A DNA stretch of 18,583 bases, from assembly GCA_003650445.1 (NCBI GenBank), contig QMQE01000035.1, forward strand, positions 1 to 18,583. The letters are read 5' to 3'. Both the position numbers and the translations under genes were made by a program. The notes below the pieces were generated by a model, which saw only the letters and a list, made by a program, of their open reading frames with translations, searched no databases and was not told the DNA's origin. Shown here piece after piece: positions 1 through 7,227 of the stretch. Origin of the DNA: Acidobacteriota bacterium (lineage in GTDB: Bacteria; Acidobacteriota; Holophagae; Thermotomaculales; Thermotomaculaceae). Position 1 is the stretch's first letter. Each line of letters begins with the position of its first letter.

Positions 1-26
1 AGGGAATGGCCAACTCCCTGATTTTT
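1..26 (+). repeat. Intergenic repeat unit, copy 1
   Basis: This 26-nt stretch matches the reverse complement of 4798-4823 at 25 of 26 positions. It contains the motif CTCCCTGATTTTTC (14-27) that recurs in other gaps of this window. Bases 2-6 and 15-19 can pair (GGGA with TCCC), so the unit can form a small stem-loop. A weaker relative lies at 9044-9068. The left boundary is unknown because the window starts here. Confidence 0.7.
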
Positions 27-28
27 CT

Positions 29-58
29 TACCCCTACTCCTACCCCTACTCCTACTTC
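29..58 (+). repeat. Degenerate 6-bp tandem repeat (TACYCC)x5
   Basis: Five consecutive hexamers of the form TACCCC or TACTCC, the last one TACTTC. The same type of array, also five units, occurs in reverse complement at 4663-4692. Both lie close to a CTCCCTGATTTTT motif. Confidence 0.75.
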
Positions 59-102
59 TTTTTCTTCCGCCCACGCATAACGCGCACTCAGTTGGCTGGG
101 CC

Positions 103-148
103 GCAAAGCGGGGGACAGGCACCGCGGCGTTGCCAGTCCCCGTTTTGC
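103..148 (+). repeat. REP-like GC-rich hairpin with GGGGACAGGC core
   Basis: Nested inverted repeat. Bases 111-116 (GGGGAC) pair with 136-141 (GTCCCC). After an A/A mismatch, 118-121 (GGCA) pair with 131-134 (TGCC), leaving a 9-nt loop. Outside, 103-107 (GCAAA) can pair with 144-148 (TTTGC) across an internal loop. The GGGACAGGC core equals the outer end of the inverted repeats flanking the RAYT gene at 14631-15809. This suggests a REP-type substrate of that transposase family. An intrinsic terminator is less likely, because the four T's at 143-146 are mostly within the outer stem. Confidence 0.55.
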
Positions 149-537
149 TCGGTCCCGGTTTTCTCTCTCATTTCCAGGGCTGCGAAGCAGCCGGGGCTTC
201 ATAAATAAAGGAATACAATTCCGCAGCTTCATTGTGGGGAGGGAGAGGGACTCTCACCCCCAGAATGGGACGTTGGGTCCAGTCCGGGGATTGGGCCAGA
301 TGTGTATGTTCGCTTCCGAAATGCAGGAAGAGCAGTACGTCGGCTCGAGACCGAGGAGCAGAGGGCGTGAACGTGCGTAAATGGCCCGGGACTTGAGCCT
401 CAGTCGGAAAGGAGGGGGAGCGTATCAATAACTGTGCGTTTTACACAGAGCCGTGCTGACAGCAGTTGGCAGTGCGGGTTCGCCCTCCCAGCGTACTCAT
501 CGGCATCTGCGGGGTGTTTTTCCTTGGCTTCCAATTA
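149..537. other. Gene-free stretch downstream of the GMC gene
   Basis: No open frame here has a convincing start, ribosome-binding site or recognisable protein. The longest (168-428, minus strand) is proline/serine-rich and looks like chance. A short palindrome, CTGTG...CACAG, lies at 432-448; read on the minus strand it sits about 90 nt after the GMC stop but lacks a T-run, so it is at best a weak terminator. On the minus strand, 235-262 resembles the T-arm and acceptor end of a tRNA, but no 5' half was found. Confidence 0.5.
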
Positions 538-2139
538 TCATCCATTCCTTCCGCCGTTGGCATCAGGAACGAGACTCATGGCTCGTTCGGACATGGCGGT
601 GATGGTGAGCGATGGGTTGACGCCGAGGTTGGCGGGGATGACACTGCCATCCACTACATAAAAATTATCCACGTCGAAGAGGCGCTGGCTGGTATCCACT
701 ACGCCGTCATCCACTGATGTGCCGATGGGACAGCCGCCAAGGATGTGTGCGGTAAGCGGGGTATCAAACAGGACTTCGTAGATATTGCTCATGGCAACCC
801 CGTGGAAGAGCTCTGCCATTTTTTTCGCGTATTCATTAGCCTTCGGGATGTAAACGGGTACTCGTTCTACACCGGGTTCCAGGCTGCTTTTCAGCTTCAC
901 GCCACCGAAGTATTTCCGCTTGGGTTTCAGCCGAATCCGGTTGTCTTTGGATTGCATGATCAGCAGGATAATGGACTGTTTTGCCCATTTACCCGGCCAG
1001 AGTGCCCGGATTGCCAGAAGTGGATGGCGAAGGATGTTTTTGATAAGCAGAAGCAGGCGGTTTTTCCCGTTTTCCTTGTTGGTGAGCAGGGTGGTAATCA
1101 ATCCCATGATGTTGGAGCCTACGGGATAGCGTACCGGTTCCACGTGGGTTTCCGGGTCTAAGTAAATGCCGGAGGTGATGGCGACGCCTTCTGCGAGGTT
1201 CACGTCTTTGCCGAAGCAACGCACGCCGAGAAGGGATTCGCTGTTGGTTCTAACACTGTCTCCAAGGCGATCTGAGATGGGGATTCGGCCCTTTTCTTTC
1301 AGGTTGGATAAGAGCCGCAAGGTTCCCAGTACTCCGGCGGCAACAACGATACCTCTGGTTTGATACTTGTATTTTCGAATTCCGAAAGTGCCGGGATGCC
1401 GGGCAATGACGGTATAACCACCGTCTTTTTCCGGGATAATGTCCACGACTTTCCGGTTGGCACGGATTTCAGCCCCGTTTTGCAGGGCAAAGTAAAGGTA
1501 GTTTTTCAACAGGACGTTTTTGGCGCCCACTTTGCAGCCGGTCATGCACCCGCCACAGAGGGTGCAGCCGGTTCGTTCCGGACCATTCCCGCCAAAGTAG
1601 GGATCCGGGACTGTTTTGTCCGCTTCCCCGAAGAATACACCAACTTTTTCCCGGTAAAAGGTGTTTTCCACTCCGAATGCTTTGGCAGTCTGCAGTATCA
1701 TCTCATCCATGGCCGTGTGCGTTTCGTTGGTCGTTTTTCCCAACATGGTGGCGGCGGTTTCAAAGTGGGGGCCCAGCTCTTTTTTCCAGTTTATGTCCGG
1801 CGGGAATTCCGGGGACTGATAGAATACATCCGGCGGCTCCAACAGGGTGTTGGCATAGACCAGGGAGCCACCGCCGACACCGGATCCACTTAAAACAGCT
1901 GTGTGGCGAAAGAAGTCAATCCGCTGGATTCCCCGGCAGAAAAGTTTTGGAAACCAGAAGAACCGAAAGATGTTGTTGTTTGTTTTGGGGAAATCTTTTT
2001 CTTCCCACCACTTCCCTTCTTCCAGTACCAGTACCCGGTAGCCTTTTTTCGACAGGCGCATGGCAGATACGGAGCCTCCGAAGCCGGAGCCGATGACAAT
2101 GTAGTCGTAGCTGTTTTTGGCCGGAACCGTGCTGCTCAA
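538..2139 (-). CDS. GMC-family FAD oxidoreductase (cholesterol-oxidase-like)
   Basis: Predicted 533-aa flavoprotein of the glucose-methanol-choline family. The N-terminal dinucleotide-binding motif GSGFGG is at residues 17-22. The C-terminal GMC signature has the catalytic pair expected for the family, His465 (AHILGGCPIG) and Asn508 (GVNPSLT). The substrate cannot be read; family members oxidise alcohols, sterols or sugars. A CxxCxxCxxxC cluster at Cys192, 195, 198 and 202 resembles a ferredoxin-type iron-sulphur ligand set and suggests a further electron relay rather than a simple oxidase. No signal peptide is seen. The start is a TTG that overlaps the CBS gene's stop by four bases (TTGA); a purine-rich AGGGAG lies about 10 nt upstream, and no ATG precedes the FAD motif. 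It is the last gene of a minus-strand block and probably translationally coupled to the CBS gene. The family call is firm; the reaction is unknown. Confidence 0.9.
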   Translation of the reverse strand: MSSTVPAKNSYDYIVIGSGFGGSVSAMRLSKKGYRVLVLEEGKWWEEKDFPKTNNNIFRFFWFPKLFCRGIQRIDFFRHTAVLSGSGVGGGSLVYANTLLEPPDVFYQSPEFPPDINWKKELGPHFETAATMLGKTTNETHTAMDEMILQTAKAFGVENTFYREKVGVFFGEADKTVPDPYFGGNGPERTGCTLCGGCMTGCKVGAKNVLLKNYLYFALQNGAEIRANRKVVDIIPEKDGGYTVIARHPGTFGIRKYKYQTRGIVVAAGVLGTLRLLSNLKEKGRIPISDRLGDSVRTNSESLLGVRCFGKDVNLAEGVAITSGIYLDPETHVEPVRYPVGSNIMGLITTLLTNKENGKNRLLLLIKNILRHPLLAIRALWPGKWAKQSIILLIMQSKDNRIRLKPKRKYFGGVKLKSSLEPGVERVPVYIPKANEYAKKMAELFHGVAMSNIYEVLFDTPLTAHILGGCPIGTSVDDGVVDTSQRLFDVDNFYVVDGSVIPANLGVNPSLTITAMSERAMSLVPDANGGRNG

Positions 2140-2576
2140 TGGGTGATGTCTCCCTGGATGTAGCTTTTCAGGTGCTCCACCTGGATGGTGCGGTCTTCCA
2201 GCACCGAAACCATAATGTCACCTGCGGTGCAGATGCCGACAAGTTTGCCTTTCTCCGTCACCGGGATGTGTCGTTTTCTGGCAGTGGTGATAAAGCGGCT
2301 GACCTCTTCAATGGTGTCGTCAGGGGAACAGGTCATGATGTCGGTGGACATGACATCATCCACCAGGACGGCATCCGGGTCCATGTTTTTTGCCACCACG
2401 CGTTTCATGACGTCCCGCTCGGTGAAGATACCCCGAAGCCCCTTTTCGTCTGTGACAAGCACTGAGCCAATGCCCATGTCTGCCATGACTTTCACTGCCT
2501 GCCGGATGGTTGTCCCCACAGGAACAGTGGCGACCTCATTCTTTTTACGTTCCAGGATGTTGCGGACGGTTTTCAT
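2136..2576 (-). CDS. Tandem CBS-domain protein
   Basis: 146-aa cytoplasmic protein made of two CBS domains (about residues 8-62 and 72-132), a Bateman module that usually binds adenosine nucleotides as an energy or redox sensor. Typical CBS hallmarks are visible: GIGSVLVTDEKG followed by GIFTERD in the first repeat, and RHIPVTEKGKLVGICTAGDIM in the second. There is no catalytic domain, so a regulatory partner role is likely. The ATG is preceded by AAGGAG (minus strand, 2583-2588) at good spacing. It follows the RluA gene after 32 nt and overlaps the next gene by four bases, so stoichiometric co-expression with the GMC flavoprotein is plausible. A functional link between the two is inferred from position only. 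Confidence 0.9.
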   Translation of the reverse strand: MKTVRNILERKKNEVATVPVGTTIRQAVKVMADMGIGSVLVTDEKGLRGIFTERDVMKRVVAKNMDPDAVLVDDVMSTDIMTCSPDDTIEEVSRFITTARKRHIPVTEKGKLVGICTAGDIMVSVLEDRTIQVEHLKSYIQGDITH

Positions 2577-2608
2577 ATCGCGCTCCTTTCAGTTGGATTC
2601 TGAATTCA

Positions 2609-3481
2609 TTATACAGGGTCAAAGCCCTTTTCTTCAAGGAAGGATTTAAAATCCTCCGGCAGCGGGGCGGTCAGTTCCATAAGTTCCCCGGTTTCCGGGT
2701 GGGGGAAACGGAGGCTTTTGCAGTGGAGTAGCGGACGCAGGTTTCGCAGGGCCTCATCCCGGTTGTAGAAACTGTCACCGACAATGGGGGTACCGGTGGC
2801 TGCAAGGTGGATCCGGACCTGATGGGTTCGCCCGGTGAGAGGCCGTGCTTGCACCAGTGTCAACCCGTTTCTTGTTGCCAGCGGGGTGAGTTCGGTTATC
2901 GCGTCCTTCGGGTTTTCACCGTTTACCCAGAACCGGGCCGGCTTTGCCCCCGGCACCCGGCCGATGGGGCTGTCCACGGTAAAGGGCGCGCCGATTTCTC
3001 CGTGAACACACGCGAGATAGCTTTTTCGAATGGTTTTTTTCTGGAACAGTTCTCCCAGCGTCCGGTTCACTGACGGATCTTTGGTGAACAGTACCAGCCC
3101 GGTGGTGTCCCGGTCCAGGCGGTGGTGCAATCCGGCATAAGCGCCGAGGTATTGTTTTACGAAAAAATAGAGATGGTTGACATCGAAACAGCGAGTTCCC
3201 TGTGTGGTCATCCCTGCCGGTTTGTTCATACAGATGAGCCATTTGTCCTCAAAAATAATCCACTGATGGTCAAAGGAAAATACAGGAGGGTCCTCTCCCC
3301 AGCACACGGAGAGTGTGGCACCCTGAGGTACAGGAAGCGCGCTATCCTTCACCCGTTTCCCATTGACCTGAACCCCGCCCAATGCCAGGGCACGGGAAAA
3401 TTCATCCCTGGAAATCCCGAAGGTTTTAGCCAGCCTGCTGAGGCGAATCCGTTTTCTTGCGATGATTGTTTTCAACGGCAA
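2609..3481 (-). CDS. RluA-family pseudouridine synthase with N-terminal S4-like domain
   Basis: 290-aa RNA-modifying enzyme that would isomerise uridine to pseudouridine in rRNA or tRNA; the exact target base is not predictable. Residues 12-60 resemble an S4 RNA-binding domain (RLSRLAKTFGISRDEF, then ALALGGVQVNGKRV). The catalytic motif HHRLDRDTTGLVLFTKD carries the expected Asp123. Later family blocks are present: LTGRTHQVRIHLA and GDSFYN, followed by LHCKSLRFPHPETGE. The start is taken as TTG at 3481 because AGGAGG (minus strand, 3490-3495) lies 8 nt upstream and no ATG precedes the S4 region. This start puts the first 56 nt inside the end of the symporter gene, consistent with translational coupling. 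Family assignment is strong; the RluB/C/D subtype is open. Confidence 0.92.
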   Translation of the reverse strand: MPLKTIIARKRIRLSRLAKTFGISRDEFSRALALGGVQVNGKRVKDSALPVPQGATLSVCWGEDPPVFSFDHQWIIFEDKWLICMNKPAGMTTQGTRCFDVNHLYFFVKQYLGAYAGLHHRLDRDTTGLVLFTKDPSVNRTLGELFQKKTIRKSYLACVHGEIGAPFTVDSPIGRVPGAKPARFWVNGENPKDAITELTPLATRNGLTLVQARPLTGRTHQVRIHLAATGTPIVGDSFYNRDEALRNLRPLLHCKSLRFPHPETGELMELTAPLPEDFKSFLEEKGFDPV

Positions 3482-4643
3482 GGGTCAATCCTCCTGCGGC
3501 AAATGCCGCAAAAAAAGCCGCTGCCCGGCCCAATGGGGCCCAGACAGCGAGAAAGGTCAGTACCGGGAGCCAGAGTGTTGCGAGTCCGGCTCTTTTTTTC
3601 ATCAATACCGAAAGGGTCGGGAAAAACAGGGAGACGAGGAATATTGTGTAGCCGGAGGCCAGGATTTTTACAATTCCGACACCGGAGAGGGTAAATCCCA
3701 TGGACAGGAGCAGCAGCCCCATTCCGACAACATGAGGGGTAAAGCGGTGATGGGGCAATGCCAGGATGTCCCGTTCCAATATGGCAGTGGCGGAGATAAA
3801 AATACTGTCCACCGAGGACAGAATAGCCGATGCCACCGCAAGGAAAAGTACCAGGTTCAGCTTTTCAATGGAAAGCCCGGTGGAAAAAGCTGCCAGGAGC
3901 AGCAGCGAAAACAGGATTTTCAGAATCCCCGCAGCCACTGCACCATGCTTCGCCACTGTTTCACTCTTTGCGCTGAAAATCTTGGCGAACACATCCGGCC
4001 CGATGAGGTGAGAGAAGAACATCAGGGCTACAAGGTAGAAAAGGGGCAGGCCTATATGGGCCACGGGAGGGATATGGAGATGCCCGCTGCTGAGGGTTGC
4101 AAAGAGAAAACCTCCGGCAAGTACTGCGAATTGAAGGACATCAGTTCTTGAAACGCTCCATTGGCCGCCGATGAAAGAATAGCAATAAGTGAGGGTGCAG
4201 ATGAGAATGAGTTCCGGTGTTGTGAGTCCGGCGACAATCTGGATGGAGCGAAAAGAAAGCGCCAGCCAGGCAATCTGGGCCAAGACAATGGCAAGGGCCA
4301 GCAATTTGACCAGATAGGGAGGGAAACAGGGTTTCAACAATTCCGGCAGGGTCAGTTTGTCAGTCCGGCGTACCCGGGCAGCCAGCCAAAAGCCCAGCAG
4401 GAAAAGGCCGATACCCCCTGCGATGTCCGGCAGAATTCCCCATGGGCCGTAGCGGCGCATCAGTGTCCAGGTGACCACCACAGCGGAGCCGCCGATGGTT
4501 GTAGCGGCAATGGTCAGGGACAGGGTAATGGTGCCAAGCTGGCGGCCGGACACAAAAAAACCCGCTTCCGTCCTTGAACGGGATACGAAGGCAATGGAAT
4601 AGAGCACCAGCACTGTGAGATAGGTGGCCAGTATCCAGAACAT
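3426..4643 (-). CDS. Sodium:solute symporter (SSS) family protein
   Basis: 405-aa hydrophobic inner-membrane protein with roughly eleven predicted membrane segments. Family hints are the N-terminal TEAGFFVSGRQLGTITLSLTIAATTIGG block, typical of the first helices of Na+/solute symporters, and SSVDSIFISATAILERDIL around residue 270, resembling the conserved SSS segment with Na+-site hydroxyl residues. It is somewhat shorter than the usual 450-550 aa. It has a charged cytoplasmic tail (HRKKTDSPQQ). Substrate cannot be predicted. The ATG follows GGAGG (minus strand, 4653-4657) by about 9 nt. It is the first gene of the block that continues into the RluA gene. A hexamer repeat array lies just upstream, so its promoter may sit within or beyond repeats, or transcription may come through from purB. 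Confidence 0.85.
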   Translation of the reverse strand: MFWILATYLTVLVLYSIAFVSRSRTEAGFFVSGRQLGTITLSLTIAATTIGGSAVVVTWTLMRRYGPWGILPDIAGGIGLFLLGFWLAARVRRTDKLTLPELLKPCFPPYLVKLLALAIVLAQIAWLALSFRSIQIVAGLTTPELILICTLTYCYSFIGGQWSVSRTDVLQFAVLAGGFLFATLSSGHLHIPPVAHIGLPLFYLVALMFFSHLIGPDVFAKIFSAKSETVAKHGAVAAGILKILFSLLLLAAFSTGLSIEKLNLVLFLAVASAILSSVDSIFISATAILERDILALPHHRFTPHVVGMGLLLLSMGFTLSGVGIVKILASGYTIFLVSLFFPTLSVLMKKRAGLATLWLPVLTFLAVWAPLGRAAAFFAAFAAGGLTLAVENNHRKKTDSPQQAG

Positions 4644-4662
4644 AGGTTCAATCCTCCAAAAT

Positions 4663-4692
4663 GGAGTTGGAGTTGGGGTAGGAGTAGGGGTA
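4663..4692 (+). repeat. Degenerate 6-bp tandem repeat (GGRGTW)x5
   Basis: Five consecutive hexamers (GGAGTT twice, then GGGGTA, GGAGTA, GGGGTA). It is the reverse complement of the array at 29-58 and has the same unit number. It lies 20 nt upstream of the symporter start, close to where a promoter or leader would be expected. Confidence 0.75.
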
Positions 4693-4797
4693 AGAAAGAC
4701 CAGAAATTTGCCTGTTCCCTTCCTTTCCCTCGCTCAACCTCGACCTTGGTTTCTCCTTGTCTTCGAAGAGGGAGTTTTGCGTGGGAGTGGGCGGCGG

Positions 4798-4824
4798 AAA
4801 AATCAGGGAGTTGGCCTTTCCCTG
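4798..4824 (-). repeat. Intergenic repeat unit, copy 2 (inverted), with hairpin
   Basis: Bases 4798-4823 are the reverse complement of 1-26 with one mismatch. Bases 4804-4809 (CAGGGA) pair with 4819-4824 (TCCCTG) across a 9-nt loop, a perfect 6-bp stem. The conservation of both loop and stem between copies suggests a dispersed repeat rather than a terminator, and no T-run follows. Confidence 0.7.
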
Positions 4825-4847
4825 ACCCTTCTCTTCCCCTCCGGTCA

Positions 4848-4904
4848 GAATACTGAACACTGAATACTGAACACATCTTTTGTCACTCATCACCCTTCAC
4901 TTCT
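4848..4904 (+). repeat. Degenerate 7-bp tandem repeats
   Basis: Four heptamers alternate between GAATACT and GAACACT/A at 4848-4875. After a short break, a second short set (CACTCAT, CACCCTT, CACTTCT) runs at 4884-4904. Similar heptamer arrays flank 8987-9014 and 9128-9155. They lie immediately downstream of the purB stop. Confidence 0.65.
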
Positions 4905-4913
4905 CCATCAAAA

Positions 4914-6350
4914 TCAGACAAAGAGATTGGTTCGGCTTCCGTCCAGCAGCTCTTCGTAGGAATCGAGGATGGGGTCAATTTCCTTTCTCAGGAATTCCTT
5001 GACCTGATTCGGTGCGCGTCCCACAAAATCGGACGGATTGAGGATTTTCTCAATTTTTTCCCGATTCAGCGGGATTCGACTGTCTTCGGCCAGTAATTCA
5101 ATGAGGGGGTTTTCCCGGCTTCCGGCCTTCAGTTTTGCCGTAGCCTGGTGGGAGTATTCCCGAATCACTTCGTGGATTTCCTGCCGGCCGGCACCCTGTT
5201 TCACCGCTTCCATCAGGATATTTTCCGTTGCCATAAAGGGGAGTTGTTCCTGCACATGGGCAGCAATCACTTCCCGGTTCACGACGAGATTGTCGGTAAT
5301 GTTGGCATAGATGAGCAAAATGGCGTCTGCACTTAGAAACGCCTGGGGCAGTACGACCCGGCGGTTGGCGGAATCATCCAGGGTGCGCTCAAACCACTGG
5401 GTGGCTGCCGTGTAAGCGGTGTTGTCGGAAAGGGAAATCAGAAAACGGGACAGCGCCGTCATCCGTTCCGACCGCATGGGGTTTCGTTTATACGCCATGG
5501 CAGATGAGCCTACCTGTTTTTCACCGAAGGGCTCTTCCATTTCCCGGTCATGGGCAAGGAGGCGCAGGTCATTTCCAAACTTGGAACAGGAAATTCCCAC
5601 CTGTCGCAACACGTGAAGCACATCGTCGTCAATTTTACGGGAGTAGGTCTGGCCGGTAATGCTGACTGCCCGGGGGAATCCCATCCGCTCGGTCACCAGT
5701 TCGTCCAGTTCTTTCACTTTTTCTTCATCTTTGTCAAAAAGTTTCAGGAAACTGGCCTGGGTGCCGGTGGTTCCCTTAACGCCCCGTCCGGGAATCCGGG
5801 AGTCCAGCAAGGCTACCAGTTTGAAGTCCATCAACAGGTCCTGGAGCCAGAGCGCTGCCCGTTTCCCCACTGTGGTCAACTGTGCGGGCTGGAAATGGGT
5901 AAAGCCGAGGGTCGGCATTTCCCGGTATTCACAGGCAAATTCCCGGAGGTTCTTCATGACTTTCAGCAGGCGTTTTTTGACCAGGAGCAGGGCTTCTTTT
6001 GTCTGGATCAAGTCGGTATTGTCCCCTACGAATGCGGAGGTGGCGCCGAGGTGAATGATGGACATGGCCGCCGGCGCGGCCTTCCCGAAGGCGTGGATGT
6101 GGGCCATTACATCGTGGCGCAGTTCTTTTTCCTTCTTTGCCGCGTAGTCAAAGTCAATGTCATCCAGGTGTTCCCGCATCTCTTCCAACTGTTCGTCGGT
6201 GATGGCCAGTCCCAGCTCCTGTTCCGCCTCTGCCAGCAGAAGCCAAAGTTTCCGCCAGGTTCGGAACTTGAAGTTGTCGGAAAAAATCCGGGACATTTCC
6301 CTGGACGCGTACCGCGTAATCAAGGGATTCTGATAAGCATCTCGATTCAT
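4914..6350 (-). CDS. purB: Adenylosuccinate lyase
   Basis: 478-aa cytoplasmic enzyme of purine synthesis. It cleaves SAICAR to AICAR and adenylosuccinate to AMP, releasing fumarate both times. The fumarase/aspartase superfamily signature GSSAMAYKRNP is at residues 281-291, containing the mobile catalytic serine loop. The conserved LGFTHFQPAQLTTVGKR block contains His152, and RHDVMAHIHAF contains His79, His84 and His86. The block GVKGTTGTQASFLKLF and the overall pattern match the branch that includes Clostridia-type and animal adenylosuccinate lyases. Length is normal. The ATG directly abuts the upstream gene's TAG, and GGAGG lies five bases before it inside that gene, so the two are almost certainly co-translated. 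No other purine gene is nearby. A heptamer-repeat gap follows. Confidence 0.97.
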   Translation of the reverse strand: MNRDAYQNPLITRYASREMSRIFSDNFKFRTWRKLWLLLAEAEQELGLAITDEQLEEMREHLDDIDFDYAAKKEKELRHDVMAHIHAFGKAAPAAMSIIHLGATSAFVGDNTDLIQTKEALLLVKKRLLKVMKNLREFACEYREMPTLGFTHFQPAQLTTVGKRAALWLQDLLMDFKLVALLDSRIPGRGVKGTTGTQASFLKLFDKDEEKVKELDELVTERMGFPRAVSITGQTYSRKIDDDVLHVLRQVGISCSKFGNDLRLLAHDREMEEPFGEKQVGSSAMAYKRNPMRSERMTALSRFLISLSDNTAYTAATQWFERTLDDSANRRVVLPQAFLSADAILLIYANITDNLVVNREVIAAHVQEQLPFMATENILMEAVKQGAGRQEIHEVIREYSHQATAKLKAGSRENPLIELLAEDSRIPLNREKIEKILNPSDFVGRAPNQVKEFLRKEIDPILDSYEELLDGSRTNLFV

Positions 6351-7196
6351 CTATGCCTCCACCTCAATGGGGATTTCTGTGAACAGAAGGGGCGGTGCCT
6401 CAATCCGTCCGAAAACATTTTCCCCGAATTTACTGCAGATAAAACCGGCACCCGGAAGCTCTTTTTCAGAGAGACAGCCGGGAAACCCCCGGTTCAGGTC
6501 TTTCAATTCCACACTGACACGGGCCGGATACAGGGATTGTATCAGACTGTCTTTTTTCAGGAAAGCTTCAGCAATGGAAAAGGACACCCGTTGTCCCCCG
6601 GAATCATAGCGTCCGTTCTGTATGGTTCGTAAGAGCAGCCAGGAATCCGGAAGCGGCACAAGAGAACTGCAGCGGATTCGGCCCCGAACCAGGCGTGGCC
6701 TCTTCTTCGAATAAAAATGGGGGTTCACGGAAAAGAGAGTGACGTCAGGCGGCAGAGGCACTCCCGATTCTGCCGGATGGGACAGCCATTCGTGGAGGAA
6801 CTTATCCCCGTTTCGCCCGATAAGCAGGTTGAACACACCCTTTTCCAGTTGAACAGCGGGTTTTTTGAAACAGGGGCGCCGCCTGAGGAAACCGGCCACC
6901 GCCTTTGCCGCTGTATCCGGTTGGAAAAAGCGGTAAGAAACGCCTGGAGCCGGTCGTTTTGCTCGGATTACGGGGTGTTTGTCCATCTCAAAGAGTTCCA
7001 CTTTTCCCCTTACCCCTCGTTTCTGCAATTCTGTGACCAGTGTTGAAAATGCCCGGACAGCGGTCACCAGGGTTTTGGGCAGAGTCAATGGGGAAGCAAA
7101 ATTACCCGATGATTCAAAACTTCGAACGCCTTCGTCCACATGAATGAACGAAGCCCCGGAATCCCGTCCCAGAATTACCGAAAGATGAAGGTCCAT
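6351..7196 (-). CDS. Uncharacterised protein, possibly a divergent TldD/PmbA relative
   Basis: 281-aa soluble-looking protein without signal peptide or membrane segment; I do not recognise it firmly. Two features recall the TldD/PmbA metalloprotease family. The first is an HExxxHxxE pattern (His135, Glu136, His140, Glu143), resembling the HEAVGHGLEGD-type zinc site. The second is a C-terminal tail, APPLLFTEIPIEVE (267-280), like the 'aPsllv/fxEl' ends of that family. In between, PPDVTLFSVNP may correspond to the strand after the zinc site. Against this, it is much shorter than the usual 430-480 aa and lacks clear glycine-rich blocks. The start is the only ATG upstream of conserved-looking sequence but has only a weak AAGGA very close to it. 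It sits 31 nt after the carboxyltransferase stop and abuts purB, so all three look like one operon. Confidence 0.6.
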   Translation of the reverse strand: MDLHLSVILGRDSGASFIHVDEGVRSFESSGNFASPLTLPKTLVTAVRAFSTLVTELQKRGVRGKVELFEMDKHPVIRAKRPAPGVSYRFFQPDTAAKAVAGFLRRRPCFKKPAVQLEKGVFNLLIGRNGDKFLHEWLSHPAESGVPLPPDVTLFSVNPHFYSKKRPRLVRGRIRCSSLVPLPDSWLLLRTIQNGRYDSGGQRVSFSIAEAFLKKDSLIQSLYPARVSVELKDLNRGFPGCLSEKELPGAGFICSKFGENVFGRIEAPPLLFTEIPIEVEA

Positions 7197-7227
7197 TTCC
7201 TTGTCCGGTGGAACAGTGGTTCCGGCA

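Noticed and set aside
281..428. Small protein gene within 168-428 on the minus strand
   Set aside because: No ribosome-binding site, no homologous motif and composition typical of translated non-coding DNA.
1360..1893. Plus-strand open frame of 177 codons inside the GMC gene
   Set aside because: Antisense to a well-supported flavoprotein and without a ribosome-binding site or family motif.
6066..6120. Unusual PurB signature (Ala in place of Pro in SSAMxYKRNP) as a novelty
   Set aside because: The SSAMAYKRNP variant is, as I recall, common in Clostridia-type adenylosuccinate lyases, so it is not a defect. The interval given is only an approximate place in the gene.
5550..6632. 360-codon plus-strand open frame opposite purB
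   Set aside because: It is the shadow of purB and the neighbouring gene; low-complexity Phe/His-rich product with no start signal.
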